From the NCBI RefSeq assembly GCF_024600715.1, contig NZ_CP102332.1, positions 3,038,001 through 3,102,000 of the forward strand: a stretch of DNA of 64,000 nucleotides, given 5' to 3'. Below are positions 36,080 to 47,069 of the stretch, in pieces. The position numbers and the translations under genes were made by a program. The stretch is from Streptomyces changanensis. Its GTDB lineage: Bacteria > Actinomycetota > Actinomycetes > Streptomycetales > Streptomycetaceae. Within the stretch, counting starts at the first letter, position 1; each line of letters opens with the position of its first letter. The notes beneath the pieces are model-generated. The model was given only the letters and a program-made list of their open reading frames with translations, did no database searches and was not told the DNA's origin.

Positions 36080-37081
36080 ATGCGCGCGATCCGCCTGCAC
36101 GCCTTCGGCCCCGCCGAGAACCTCGTCCTCGAAGAGCTCCCGGACCCCGTCCCCGGCCCCGGTCAGGTGCGCGTGGCCGTCGCCGCCGCCGGCGTCCACC
36201 TCCTGGACACGGCCCTGCGCGAGGGGATGCCCGGCCCGTTCCCGGCCCCGGCGGAGCTTCCCACCGTCCCGGGTCGCGAGGTCGCCGGCCGGGTGGACGC
36301 GGTCGGCGAGGGCACCGACCCGGCCTGGCTCGGCCGGCGGGTCGTCGCCCACCTGGGCATGGCCCCCGGCGGCTACGCCGAACGCGCCGTCGTGGACGCC
36401 GCGCGGCTGCACGTGATCCCGGCCCGGCTCGACGAGGCGGAGGCCGTCGCCATGATCGGCACGGGCCGCACCACGATGGGCATCGTGCAGTTCACCGATC
36501 TCACCCCCGACGACGTCGTCATCGTCCCCGCGGCGGCCGGCGGCATCGGCACGCTCCTCGTCCAGTACGCGAAGAACGCCGGCGCCGTCGTCGTCGGCCT
36601 GGCGGGCGGCCCCGCGAAGGTCGCCCGGGTCCGCGCCAACGGCGCCGACGCGGCCGTCGACTACACCCGCCCCGACTGGGCGGCCGAGGTCCGCGCGTTC
36701 CTCGGCGGCGACCGCCGCGCCACGGTCCTCTACGACTCCGTCGGCGGCGACACCGGCCGGACGGCCGTCGACCTGCTCGGCGAGGGCGGCAGGCACGTCG
36801 TCTTCGGCTGGTCCGGCCGGGGCCTCCACGACGGCGGGCCGCTCACCTTCACCGACGGGGAACTGGCCGACCGCGGCATCACCTCCGAGCAGGTCCTCGG
36901 CCGCGTCATGCTCGACCGGGCGGGCGGCGACGTCCGCACCCTGGAGACCCGCGCCCTCACCGAGGCCGCCACCGGCCGCCTGCGCCCGGCCGTCCAGCGC
37001 TTCCCCCTCGCCGCGGCGGCGGAGGCCCACCGCGCCCTGGAGACCCGCCGCACGACGGGCAAGGTGGTCCTGGTCCCCTGA
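36080..37081 (+). CDS. NADPH:quinone reductase-like medium-chain dehydrogenase
   Basis: The product is 333 residues. The N-terminal GroES-like fold reads MRAIRLHAFGPAENLVLEELPDPVPGPGQVRV. The Rossmann NADPH motif is AAAGGIGTLLVQYAKNAGA, followed by ANGADAAVDY. No catalytic zinc cysteines are visible, so it belongs to the quinone oxidoreductase branch. AGGA lies 10 nt upstream of the ATG. A SoxR-type operator in front suggests induction by redox-active compounds such as quinones, and a role in detoxifying them. Confidence 0.93.
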   Translation: MRAIRLHAFGPAENLVLEELPDPVPGPGQVRVAVAAAGVHLLDTALREGMPGPFPAPAELPTVPGREVAGRVDAVGEGTDPAWLGRRVVAHLGMAPGGYAERAVVDAARLHVIPARLDEAEAVAMIGTGRTTMGIVQFTDLTPDDVVIVPAAAGGIGTLLVQYAKNAGAVVVGLAGGPAKVARVRANGADAAVDYTRPDWAAEVRAFLGGDRRATVLYDSVGGDTGRTAVDLLGEGGRHVVFGWSGRGLHDGGPLTFTDGELADRGITSEQVLGRVMLDRAGGDVRTLETRALTEAATGRLRPAVQRFPLAAAAEAHRALETRRTTGKVVLVP

Positions 37082-37237
37082 GGAACCACGAGCGGCCCGG
37101 CACAGCACGGTGACGACCCACCGCGACCACCTGGCCGTACCCCACCGGAGCCGGACCGCCCCGCCTCGCCCCACCGACGGCACCACCTCCCGCCACCGGA
37201 GCCGGGCCCCCGCCGACGGCACCCCACCGGCGACGGA

Positions 37238-37714
37238 CTACTCCGCCGCCCCCAGCGCGGCCAGCGCACCGTCCGTCAGCCGGTACACCGTCCACTCGTC
37301 CTGCGGGCGGGCGCCGAGGGACTCGTAGAAGGCGATCGACGGGGCGTTCCAGTTCAGGACGGACCACTCCAGGCGCTCGTAGCCGCGCTCCACGCAGATC
37401 CGCGCCAGCTCCCGCAGCAGCGCCTTCCCGTGCCCGCCCCCGCGCGCCTCGGGGCGTACGTACAGGTCCTCCAGGTAGATGCCGTGCACGCCGCGCCAGG
37501 TGGAGAAGTTGAGGAACCACAGCGCGAAGCCCACGGCCTCGCCGCGCTCGTCCTCGGCGATGTGCGCGAAGGCGGCCGGGTGCTCCCCGAACAGCGCCTC
37601 GTGGAGGTCCCGCTCGGTGGCCCGCACCTCCTCCAGCGCCTTCTCGTACTCGGCGAGGTCGCGGATCATGGCGTGGACGAGGGGCACGTCGTCAGGCGTG
37701 GCGGTACGGATCAT
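37238..37714 (-). CDS. GNAT N-acetyltransferase, diamine acetyltransferase-like
   Basis: The product is 158 residues from ATG 37714 (MIRTATPDDVPLVHAMIRDLAEYEK), a start typical of the spermidine/diamine acetyltransferase branch. Motif A reads LEDLYVRPEARGGGHGKALLRELA, and motif B reads VLNWNAPSIAFYESLGA. It would acetylate a small amine with acetyl-CoA in the cytosol; the substrate is not known. It is convergent with the quinone reductase gene. The 37715-37868 spacer carries about three ~24-bp repeats of GAGGCCGGCCCGTAGACCCGC type. Confidence 0.92.
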   Translation of the reverse strand: MIRTATPDDVPLVHAMIRDLAEYEKALEEVRATERDLHEALFGEHPAAFAHIAEDERGEAVGFALWFLNFSTWRGVHGIYLEDLYVRPEARGGGHGKALLRELARICVERGYERLEWSVLNWNAPSIAFYESLGARPQDEWTVYRLTDGALAALGAAE

Positions 37715-37868
37715 GCCCGCAGCCTGCCCGGCCCCGACCCCCGCCGTCCACCCCCGTCCCGACCGCCCGCGAGGCCGGCCCGTAGACCCGCCCGAGGCCG
37801 GCCCGTAGACCCGCCCGCGAGGCCGGCCGCCCACGGGCCGCGGCCGACGCCGCAGCGGGCCCGCGACG

Positions 37869-37907
37869 CGGAGGACCCCCGGCCCTGCACGGGCCGGGGG
37901 TCCTCCG
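37869..37907 (-). terminator. Terminator of the tRNA-Thr gene
   Basis: A perfect 17-bp stem (37869-37885 with 37891-37907) with a 5-nt loop begins 1 bp beyond the encoded CCA end. Confidence 0.92.
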
Positions 37908-37908
37908 G

Positions 37909-37985
37909 TGGAGCCGCCTGTCGGAATCGAACCGACGACCTCAAGATTACAAGTCAAGCGCTCTGGCCAACTGAGCTAAGGCGGC
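37909..37985 (-). tRNA. tRNA-Thr (anticodon UGU)
   Basis: This is a 77-nt gene with an encoded CCA end. The acceptor stem GCCGCCT/AGGCGGC is fully paired, D stem GCTC/GAGC, T arm GTCGG TTCGATT CCGAC, anticodon loop CTTGTAA giving UGU. It reads ACA/ACG threonine codons. The anticodon stem as written (CTTGA with TCTTG) has two U-U mismatches in its middle. Confidence 0.95.
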
Positions 37986-38048
37986 AGCCGGGCCAGTGTA
38001 ACCGGACCGCTCCGACGCCCGGTCGAAAATTTCACCGATCCCGGACTG

Positions 38049-38077
38049 CTGACAGGGCCGGGTCCGACGGGTAGCGT
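38049..38077 (+). promoter_or_regulatory. msiK: Promoter of msiK
   Basis: CTGACA, 17-bp spacer, TAGCGT gives a good vegetative-type promoter. It predicts a transcript start near 38084 and a leader of about 80 nt. Confidence 0.6.
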
Positions 38078-38083
38078 CACCGG

Positions 38084-38103
38084 GGGTCCACCTGGGTGGA
38101 CCC
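38084..38103 (+). promoter_or_regulatory. msiK: 20-bp palindrome at the msiK transcription start
   Basis: GGGTCCACC, TG, GGTGGACCC is a perfect 9-bp inverted repeat. It lies right after the predicted -10, in the position of a repressor operator, and could also fold as an RNA hairpin in the leader. Confidence 0.6.
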
Positions 38104-38166
38104 GCCCCCATCCTTCCTTTACTCGGATCGTCCGGCACGTTCCTGCCGGTGAAGGGACCCATCACC

Positions 38167-39303
<1,137 letters not shown>

Positions 39304-39357
39304 CGGCTCCCGGCGCCCACCGCGCCGCCAGGGACCGCCTCACGAGAACACTCACGG

Positions 39358-39385
39358 ACGGCTCCGCGTACCCACGCGGGGCCGT
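39358..39385 (+). terminator. Terminator after msiK
   Basis: A 12-bp stem with one mismatch (39358-39369 with 39374-39385) and a 4-nt loop, 55 bp beyond the stop. Confidence 0.7.
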
Positions 39386-39540
39386 TCGCGTTTGACGGGC
39401 GGAAAGCCGTCGGATACCCCGGCACAGCGGCCGTTTCGTCTCCCGCTCGTCAACACGGAATTCGAAAAGGAGCAGAAAACGCTCCCTCGTGAGAGTGACT
39501 GACTGTCGCTGAAACTTCACCGAGCGCTACGCTCGCCTCC

Positions 39541-39954
39541 GTGAACCAGACAGCACGCCGCATCGGCCGCTCACTCGCCCTCGTCCTGCCCGTCGTTCTG
39601 GTGTTCTCCGGAACCCTCGCGGTCACCAGCGTCCCCTGGGCGGGCCCGCCCTCCGACACCCAGCTCCTCACCGCCTCCGCGGAGAACGTCTCCGTGCCCG
39701 CCAAGCCGCGCGCGCCGGAGGACCTGCTGCGCGAGCGGCTTCTCACGGAGCTGGAGCAGAAGGACCCGGGCGTCGCCCTGACGCACCTCCAGCGCGCCGT
39801 GGAGCAGAGCCCGTCCCTCTCCCGGCACTGCATGTCGATCGCCCGTGAGCTCGGCACCGCCGCCGTCCGCGTCTACGGCCCGACCGAGGCCCAGTCGTAC
39901 TCCCGGCCCGTCTGCGACACGTCGTTCGCGGGCGGCGTGGCGGGCGCGAGCTGA
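39541..39954 (+). CDS. Small exported or membrane-anchored protein of unknown function
   Basis: The product is 137 residues. A basic start and hydrophobic stretch (RRIGRSLALVLPVVLVFSGTLAV, residues 6-28) make a signal or anchor. A disordered linker follows, then a helical domain (DLLRERLLTELEQKDPGVALTHLQRAVEQSP) and two cysteines (Cys in RHCMSIA and PVCDTS) that could pair outside the cell. I do not recognise the family. The sequence looks constrained and the gene follows msiK. Confidence 0.78.
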   Translation: MNQTARRIGRSLALVLPVVLVFSGTLAVTSVPWAGPPSDTQLLTASAENVSVPAKPRAPEDLLRERLLTELEQKDPGVALTHLQRAVEQSPSLSRHCMSIARELGTAAVRVYGPTEAQSYSRPVCDTSFAGGVAGAS

Positions 39955-40003
39955 ACCGCGGAGCGCCCCCTGTGGCCACCGCGGTACGCCTATCGTGCCC
40001 GGT

Positions 40004-40726
40004 ATGCACACCACCCCCACGCAAGCCGTGGTCCTGGCAGGCGGCCAGGGCTCGCGACTGCGCCCCTACACCGACGACCGCCCCAAGCCGATGGTCGAGA
40101 TCCCGGGCACCGGGACCCCGATCATCGGCCATCAGCTGTCCTGGCTCGCCGCCGAGGGCGTGACCCACGCCGTCGTCTCCTGCGGCCACCTCGCGGACGT
40201 CCTCCAGCAGTGGCTGGCCGGCGCCGACCTGCCGCTGCACGTCACCACCGTCGTCGAGGACGAGCCCCTGGGGCGCGGCGGCGGCCTCCGCCACGCGGCG
40301 GCGCACCTGCCGCACGCCGACGAGCCCTGGTACGCCACCAACGGCGACATCTGGACCCGCTTCTCGCTGCGCGAGATGGCCGGCTTCCACACCGAGCGGG
40401 ACGCCACGGCCACCCTCGCCCTCGCCCGCCCCCGCATCCCGTGGGGCGCCGTCGAGACCGACGCCTTCGGCCACATCACCGACTTCATCGAGTCGCCCCC
40501 GTCGCCGTACCTGATCAACGCCGGGGTGTACGTCTTCTCCGCGTCCTTCCGGGAGCTGCTGCCCGAGCGCGGTGACCACGAGCGGACCACGTTCCCCCGG
40601 CTCGCCCGGGAGCAGCGCCTCGCCGGCTTCCCACTCCCCCAGGGGGCCTACTGGCGGGCCATCGACACCGCGAAGGACCTCACCGAGGCCGCCCGCGAAC
40701 TGGCCGCGCAGACCGCCCTCCCGTAG
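40004..40726 (+). CDS. NDP-sugar pyrophosphorylase-like nucleotidyltransferase
   Basis: The product is 240 residues starting MHTTPTQAVVLAGGQGSRLRPYTDDRPKPMVEI, the nucleotide-binding signature of the glucose-1-phosphate nucleotidyltransferase superfamily. Further motifs are the metal-binding NGDIW (usual D-x-D region), INAGVYVFS and YWRAIDTAKD. It would make an activated sugar from a sugar phosphate and NTP. The sugar is unknown. TATCGT lies 7 nt before the ATG, so transcription may begin at the start codon. It has no partner glycosyltransferase beside it. Confidence 0.9.
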   Translation: MHTTPTQAVVLAGGQGSRLRPYTDDRPKPMVEIPGTGTPIIGHQLSWLAAEGVTHAVVSCGHLADVLQQWLAGADLPLHVTTVVEDEPLGRGGGLRHAAAHLPHADEPWYATNGDIWTRFSLREMAGFHTERDATATLALARPRIPWGAVETDAFGHITDFIESPPSPYLINAGVYVFSASFRELLPERGDHERTTFPRLAREQRLAGFPLPQGAYWRAIDTAKDLTEAARELAAQTALP

Positions 40727-40739
40727 CCCGCCCTCCCGT

Positions 40740-40940
40740 GGGCGGGCTCCCCCGCGGACGGGCCTGCCGGGCGCTCCCCCGCAGAGGGCGCTCCCCCGCG
40801 GACGGGCCCCCTGAAGCCCGGCCCTCCCGCGCGTCCTGACCCACCACCGCGTCCGCGCCCCCAGCGCGTCCGGACCCACCACCGCGTCCCACGCCCACCA
40901 GCGCGTCCCGGCCCACCAGCGCGTCCGCGCCCTCCCGGCG
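40740..40940. repeat. GC-rich short tandem repeats between convergent genes
   Basis: The first part has CTCCCCCGC(G/A)GA units of about 20 bp. The second has CC(A/C)CCA(C/G)CGCGTCC units recurring about every 20-24 bp. It is non-coding. Confidence 0.75.
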
Positions 40941-40980
40941 TTTCCAGCCCCTCTGCAGGGCCGGGCCCTCCCCGCACGCC

Positions 40981-41574
40981 CTACCGGCGGGTCCGGGCGC
41001 GGACGTGGACCCGCTCGCCCTGGCGCCCGAAGAGGCTCAGGACCTCCACCGGCCCGTCGCCCGTGCTGCCGAACCAGTGCGGCACCCGCGTGTCGAACTC
41101 GGCCGCCTCACCCGCCCCCAGCACCAGGTCCTGATCGCCCAGCACCAGCCGCAGCCGCCCCGCGAGCACGTACAGCCACTCGTGCCCCTCGTGGGTGCGG
41201 GGGTCGGGGGTGGCACGGGACGGCGGGAGGACCATCTTGTACGTCTGGAGCGGCCCCGGCAGCCGGGTCAACGGCACCACGGTCGAGCCGTGGACGGTAC
41301 GCGGCTTGAGCCGGACCCGCGGGTCGCCGACCTCCGGTGCGCCGACCAGCTCGTCCAGCGGCACCTGGTGGGCCTGGGAGAGCGGCAGCAGCAGCTCCAG
41401 GGTGGGGCGCCGCAGGCCCGTCTCCAGCCGCGAGAGGGTGCTCCGGGAGATGCCCGTCGTCTCGGAGAGCGCCGTGAGGGTCACGCCGCGCCGCCGGCGC
41501 AGCTGTCTGAGCCGCGGGCCGACCGCGGCCAACGCCTGTTCCATGTCCGGTGTCTGCTGGCCCATGCCGGCCAT
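40981..41574 (-). CDS. XRE-type regulator with C-terminal cupin
   Basis: The product is 197 residues from ATG 41574. A helix-turn-helix (about 15-70) reads LRQLRRRRGVTLTALSETTGISRSTLSRLE. A cupin beta-barrel follows (about 105-190) with THEGHEWLYVLAGRLRLVLGD and the PHWFG strand. This class binds a small ligand in the cupin and controls nearby metabolic genes. The adjacent target is not obvious. An ATG at 41565 is an alternative. Confidence 0.93.
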   Translation of the reverse strand: MAGMGQQTPDMEQALAAVGPRLRQLRRRRGVTLTALSETTGISRSTLSRLETGLRRPTLELLLPLSQAHQVPLDELVGAPEVGDPRVRLKPRTVHGSTVVPLTRLPGPLQTYKMVLPPSRATPDPRTHEGHEWLYVLAGRLRLVLGDQDLVLGAGEAAEFDTRVPHWFGSTGDGPVEVLSLFGRQGERVHVRARTRR

Positions 41575-41644
41575 TGCACCCCGGCCGTCCCGGGGGCGGC
41601 AACAGACGTTGCCGGTTCCGGGAAACGGAACCCGCGACACCGCG

Positions 41645-41677
41645 GAGGGCGGCCACCCCCACGGGGTGGCCGCCCTC
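41645..41677 (-). terminator. Terminator after the DoxX-type gene
   Basis: A 15-bp perfect stem (GAGGGCGGCCACCCC with GGGGTGGCCGCCCTC) spans 41645-41677, 20 bp beyond the stop. Confidence 0.88.
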
Positions 41678-41697
41678 GGTGGGCCGCTGCGGACCGG

Positions 41698-43326
41698 TCA
41701 GCCCAGGAGGCCGCCGAGCGGGTTGCGGTTGCCGCCGGATCCACCGGATCCGCCCGACGAACCGTCCTCGGCGCCGCCCGAGCCGGAGTCCTCCTCCGGG
41801 CCGCCGCCGGAGCCGCCGCTGGACGTCGGTCCCGCGCTGGAGGTCGGGGGCGGTTCGGGCTGGGACTGCTCCGGACGCTCGCCCGTGCCCTGGGAGGCCG
41901 TGGGCCGCTCCTCCTCGACGCGGTCCTCCTCGCGGACGGGTTCCCGCGTCGCCTCCTGCCCGGCCGTGGGCGCCTCGGACGGCACCTCGGACGCGGACGG
42001 GGACGCCGACACCGTCGGCTCCGGCTCCCTGGACGCCTCGGGGCTCGCCTCGCTGCGCGGCTCCTCGGGAAGGGGCTGGCCGGGCAGGTGGTTCGTCGGG
42101 TCGGCGTTCGGCCCCGGCACGGTGATCAGGTCGGAGGAGCGCACCGCCCCGCCCAGCACCGAGCCGATCAGCAGGGTCAGACCGATGACGACCGCGGCGA
42201 CGACCGTGCCGCGGCGCAGCACGCGCCGGCGCAGCTCCCACAGCGCGGACCGCGGGCCGAGCGTCCGCCACGCCTCGCCGGCGAGGCGTCCGTCGACGGA
42301 GTACACCGGGGCACCGGCGATGATCAGCGGCGACCAGGCGGCCAGGTAGATGATGTCGGGCGCGTCGTACACCGGCACGGCCCGCCAGCTCACCGTGAGC
42401 AGCAGCGCCGCCGACAGCAGGGCGCCGAACACGGCGGCCACCCGCTGCCACAGGCCGAGGATCGTGAGGACACCCACGATGACCTGTGCGAACGCGATGG
42501 TCAGACCGGCGCCCACCGGGTGGGACAGGGCGAAGTCGCGCAGCGGCTCGGCCAGCGGCCACGGGTGCAGCGACGTCAACCACTTCACCATGGAGCCGCG
42601 TTCCCCGCCGTCGAAGTAGACGGGGTCGCAGAGCTTGCCCATACCGGCGTAGACCGAGATGAGGCCGAGGAAGACGCGCAGCGGCAGCAGCACGACCCCG
42701 AGGTTCATCCGGCGATCGGGGTAGTACGCGTGCCGCTGGTGCGCGGCGGAGCCGTCATCGTCGTCGTCGTACGCGTCGTCGTCGTACGCGTCGTCGTACC
42801 CGTCGTGGGGGTGCGCGTCGTGGGGGTGCGCGTCGGGGCGGGCGTCGTACGCCCCCTCGGCGCGCCGCATCGGCGGCAGCAGCGGGGTCTCGGGGCCGCG
42901 CGGGCCGCCGACGACGGGGGTCGGCATCGTGTCGTCGGAGAGGTCGACGCGCGGGATGAGCCGGGTCGCGCCGCCGTCGCCGCCCAGGAGGGCGCCGTCG
43001 AAGGGGGCGCCGGCCGAGCGGCGTTCGAGCGTGTCGACGGCGGCGGAGTCGCGCATCGCCTGGAGGAGTCCGGTCGCGCCGGGGTCGCCGGGCGAGGACT
43101 TGCCGCTCCACACGACGGGGGCGCGCCGCCGCCCTCCCGGCACCACCCCGCTCATGACGGGCAGGCGGGCCGTGTCGGCGAACCGGTGCGACTGCACCGG
43201 GGCGAGCTGTACCCGGAAACTGGCGTGGTTCACGATGACCTGCGCGGGGTCGCTGTTCACCTTGACCATGCTCAGCGCAGGCTGATCATCGAACCCGGGC
43301 CGGGGCGTTCTGGTGTCCACACTCAT
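41698..43326 (-). CDS. DoxX-family membrane protein with long disordered ends
   Basis: The product is 542 residues. An N-terminal cytosolic region of ~205 residues ends in an Asp/His/Tyr-rich tract (repeats of AHPHD, then AYDDDAYDDDDDG). A DoxX core of four helices follows (about 207-340, starting MNLGVVLLPLRVFLGLISVYAGMGKL). A further helix (TVVAAVVIGLTLLIGSVLGGAV) then leads to a Ser/Pro/Glu-rich extracellular tail ending in Gly repeats. DoxX proteins are tied to oxidative stress and membrane thiol chemistry. The Asp/His tract could bind metal; this is inference. Confidence 0.88.
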   Translation of the reverse strand: MSVDTRTPRPGFDDQPALSMVKVNSDPAQVIVNHASFRVQLAPVQSHRFADTARLPVMSGVVPGGRRRAPVVWSGKSSPGDPGATGLLQAMRDSAAVDTLERRSAGAPFDGALLGGDGGATRLIPRVDLSDDTMPTPVVGGPRGPETPLLPPMRRAEGAYDARPDAHPHDAHPHDGYDDAYDDDAYDDDDDGSAAHQRHAYYPDRRMNLGVVLLPLRVFLGLISVYAGMGKLCDPVYFDGGERGSMVKWLTSLHPWPLAEPLRDFALSHPVGAGLTIAFAQVIVGVLTILGLWQRVAAVFGALLSAALLLTVSWRAVPVYDAPDIIYLAAWSPLIIAGAPVYSVDGRLAGEAWRTLGPRSALWELRRRVLRRGTVVAAVVIGLTLLIGSVLGGAVRSSDLITVPGPNADPTNHLPGQPLPEEPRSEASPEASREPEPTVSASPSASEVPSEAPTAGQEATREPVREEDRVEEERPTASQGTGERPEQSQPEPPPTSSAGPTSSGGSGGGPEEDSGSGGAEDGSSGGSGGSGGNRNPLGGLLG

Positions 43327-43376
43327 CTAACCGAGTGATGCGCCGTTAGGACACTGCCTTGACGGCCCCTGAATGT

Positions 43377-43408
43377 CCGAGACCCGTCAAGATCATGACG
43401 GGTCTCGG
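43377..43408 (-). terminator. Terminator after rlmB
   Basis: A perfect 13-bp stem (43377-43389 with 43396-43408) with a 6-nt loop, 27 bp beyond the stop. Confidence 0.9.
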
Positions 43409-43435
43409 GACGGTGTGACGGAAGGTGCGGACGGG

Positions 43436-44386
43436 TCAGGCGCGGCGGCGCGCCGCCTCGTACAGCACGACACCCGCCGCGACGCCGGCGTTCAGCGACT
43501 CGGCGCCGCCCGGCATGGCGATGCGGACGAGGACGTCGCAGGTCTCGCCGACGAGCCGGGACAGGCCCTTGCCCTCGCTGCCGACGACGATGACGACCGG
43601 GCCCTCCAGCGCCGCCAGGTCGCCGACCTCGGTCTCGCCCTCGGCGGCGAGGCCGACGACGGTCAGCCCGGCCTTCTGGTAGGCCTCCAGGGCACGCGTC
43701 AGGTTGGTGGCGCGGGCGACCGGGGTGCGGGCGGCCGTACCGGCGGAGGTCTTCCAGGCGCCCGCCGTCATGCCCGCGGCACGGCGCTCCGGCACGACGA
43801 CGCCGTGGCCGCCGAAGGCCGACACCGAGCGGACGATCGCGCCGAGGTTCCGCGGGTCGGTGACGCCGTCGAGGGCGACGATCAGCGGGTCCTCGCCGTC
43901 GTCGAAGGCGGCCGCGGCGAGGTCCTCGGGGTGGGCGTACTCGTACGGCGGGACCTGGAGGACGAGGCCCTGGTGGTTGAGGCCGTTGGTCATCCGGTCC
44001 AGCTCGGCGCGGGGGGCCTCCATGAGGTTGATCCCGCCGCGGTCGGCCGCGAGCTTCAGCGCGTCGCGCACCCGCTCGTCGTTGTCGATGAACTGCTGGA
44101 CGTACAGCGTCGTCGCCGGTACGCCGTCGCGCAGCGCCTCGAAGACGGGGTTGCGGCCGACGACCATCTCCGACTGGCCCTTGCCGCCGCGACGGGCGAC
44201 CGGGCGGCGCTGGGACTGGCGGGCCTTGGCGTTGGCGACGCGGTTCTTCACGTGGCCCTTGCGGGCGGACGCGGGCGGCGTCGGGCCCTTGCCCTCCAGG
44301 CCCCGGCGCCGCTGGCCACCGCTGCCGACCGTCGCGCCCTTCTTGTTGCTGGTGCGGCGGTTCCTGCGCTGGCTGTTCCCGGCCAT
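43436..44386 (-). CDS. rlmB: 23S rRNA 2'-O-ribose guanosine methyltransferase (TrmH/SpoU family)
   Basis: The product is 316 residues. A very basic N-terminal tail of about 70 residues precedes the RNA 2'-O-ribose methyltransferase substrate-binding domain ([14 protein letters not shown]) and the knotted SPOUT domain with [37 protein letters not shown] and the terminal [22 protein letters not shown]. It methylates 23S rRNA. It lies just downstream of cysS on the same strand, a conserved actinobacterial pairing. Confidence 0.96.
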   Translation of the reverse strand: MAGNSQRRNRRTSNKKGATVGSGGQRRRGLEGKGPTPPASARKGHVKNRVANAKARQSQRRPVARRGGKGQSEMVVGRNPVFEALRDGVPATTLYVQQFIDNDERVRDALKLAADRGGINLMEAPRAELDRMTNGLNHQGLVLQVPPYEYAHPEDLAAAAFDDGEDPLIVALDGVTDPRNLGAIVRSVSAFGGHGVVVPERRAAGMTAGAWKTSAGTAARTPVARATNLTRALEAYQKAGLTVVGLAAEGETEVGDLAALEGPVVIVVGSEGKGLSRLVGETCDVLVRIAMPGGAESLNAGVAAGVVLYEAARRRA

Positions 44387-44470
44387 GACCTACCTGTCTC
44401 CGTCAAACTTCACAGTCGTACTACGTCAGTGTGCCGCCCGGCCGGGCCGGGCGGCACGTTCCAGAGTGCG

Positions 44471-45871
<1,401 letters not shown>

Positions 45872-46516
45872 GGGTCCAGAGTAGTGGCCACCCACTACTG
45901 CCCCACGCCGGTCCGCCCCGGAACACGCCCCGGCCGCGCCCCCCGCCCAGCCCCCGTCCCGCCGCCCCTCCCCAGCACCACGGCGGTCCCTCCACGGCCC
46001 GGGCAGCACCGCAGCCCCTCCGCGACCCGCGCGCCGCACGCCCTTCCCCGGCGGGGAGGCGCCGCACGGCCCGGGGACTGTTGCCGGGGGCGCTCGCTGC
46101 CGGGGCCTCCCACGACGTCCGCGCGGAGGGCCCCGCCACGGCGTGCCGTGTGCCCGGACGCCACCGCACCCCGCTACCCGGCCTGGGACCCCATCCCCCG
46201 CCCGGCCCGGGCACCACACGCCCTTTCACGGCCTCGGCGCCGCATGCCATTCGCGGCCTGGGGGCCGCCGCTACGGCGGGCCCTCCGCGGCCGTAGCACG
46301 GCCCCGGAGGGGAGGCACCGGACGGCCCGGGGGCCCGGTGGCCGCTCGCTGCCGGCCGGTCACGGGCTGCCGCAGCACGGACGCCGCCGCACCCCTCTGC
46401 GCGGCCTGGTCGCCGCCCCTGCGGCGCGCCGCCGCGGCCGTGGCGCCGCCCCTGGGGGCGGGCGCCGGACGGCCCGGGGTGTCTGCCGCGGGGTGGTCCT
46501 CCACGCCGGGACGGGC
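45872..46516. other. GC-rich non-coding spacer with degenerate repeats
   Basis: About 645 bp lie between ispF and cysS with no supportable gene. It holds imperfect repeats such as GCCGCACGGCCCGGGG-like and CGCTCGCTGCCGG units near 46060-46110 and 46310-46360. Open frames here give Arg/Gly/Pro-rich nonsense. It resembles the spacer at 15472 in style but not in exact sequence. Confidence 0.7.
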
Positions 46517-46541
46517 GGCGGCCCTCCACCGGAGGGCCGCC
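46517..46541 (-). terminator. Hairpin after ispF
   Basis: An 11-bp perfect stem (46517-46527 with 46531-46541), 16 bp beyond the ispF stop. Confidence 0.75.
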
Positions 46542-46556
46542 ACTCCGGGGCGGGCT

Positions 46557-47069
46557 TCAGGGGGTGCGGTACACCAGGGCCGTGGCGATCGCGGCCAGAC
46601 CCTCCGCGCGGCCGGTCAGACCGAGGCCGTCCGTCGTCGTGCCGGAGACGGAGACCGGCGCGCCCACCGCCGCGCTCAGCGCCTCGCGGGCCTCCTCCCG
46701 CCGCTTGCCGATCTTGGGCCGGACGCCGATCACCTGGACGGCGACGTTGCCGATGCCGTACCCCTCCGCGCGGACGATGCGGGCGGCCTCCGCGAGGAGG
46801 GTCACGCCGGACGCGCCGGACCACTCGGGGCGGTCGGTGCCGAAGTGGGCGCCGAGGTCACCGAGCCCGGCGGCGGAGAACAGCGCGTCGCACGCGGCGT
46901 GCGCGGCGACGTCGCCGTCGGAGTGGCCGGCCAGACCGAACTCCTCGCCCTCCCACAGCAGGCCGGCGCACCACAGCTCGCGGCCGCGCTCGAAGGCGTG
47001 CACGTCGGTGCCGACGCCGACGAGCGGCAGCACGGGCGGGGCGGGGGCGGCGGGGTGCTCAGAAACCAT
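46557..47069 (-). CDS. ispF: 2-C-methyl-D-erythritol 2,4-cyclodiphosphate synthase
   Basis: The product is 170 residues. Zinc and active-site motifs are [37 protein letters not shown] and the C-terminal [19 protein letters not shown]. It catalyses the cyclising step of the MEP isoprenoid pathway. Its ATG lies inside the 3' end of ispD (11-nt overlap), so translation is coupled with the enzyme two steps earlier. Confidence 0.97.
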   Translation of the reverse strand: MVSEHPAAPAPPVLPLVGVGTDVHAFERGRELWCAGLLWEGEEFGLAGHSDGDVAAHAACDALFSAAGLGDLGAHFGTDRPEWSGASGVTLLAEAARIVRAEGYGIGNVAVQVIGVRPKIGKRREEAREALSAAVGAPVSVSGTTTDGLGLTGRAEGLAAIATALVYRTP

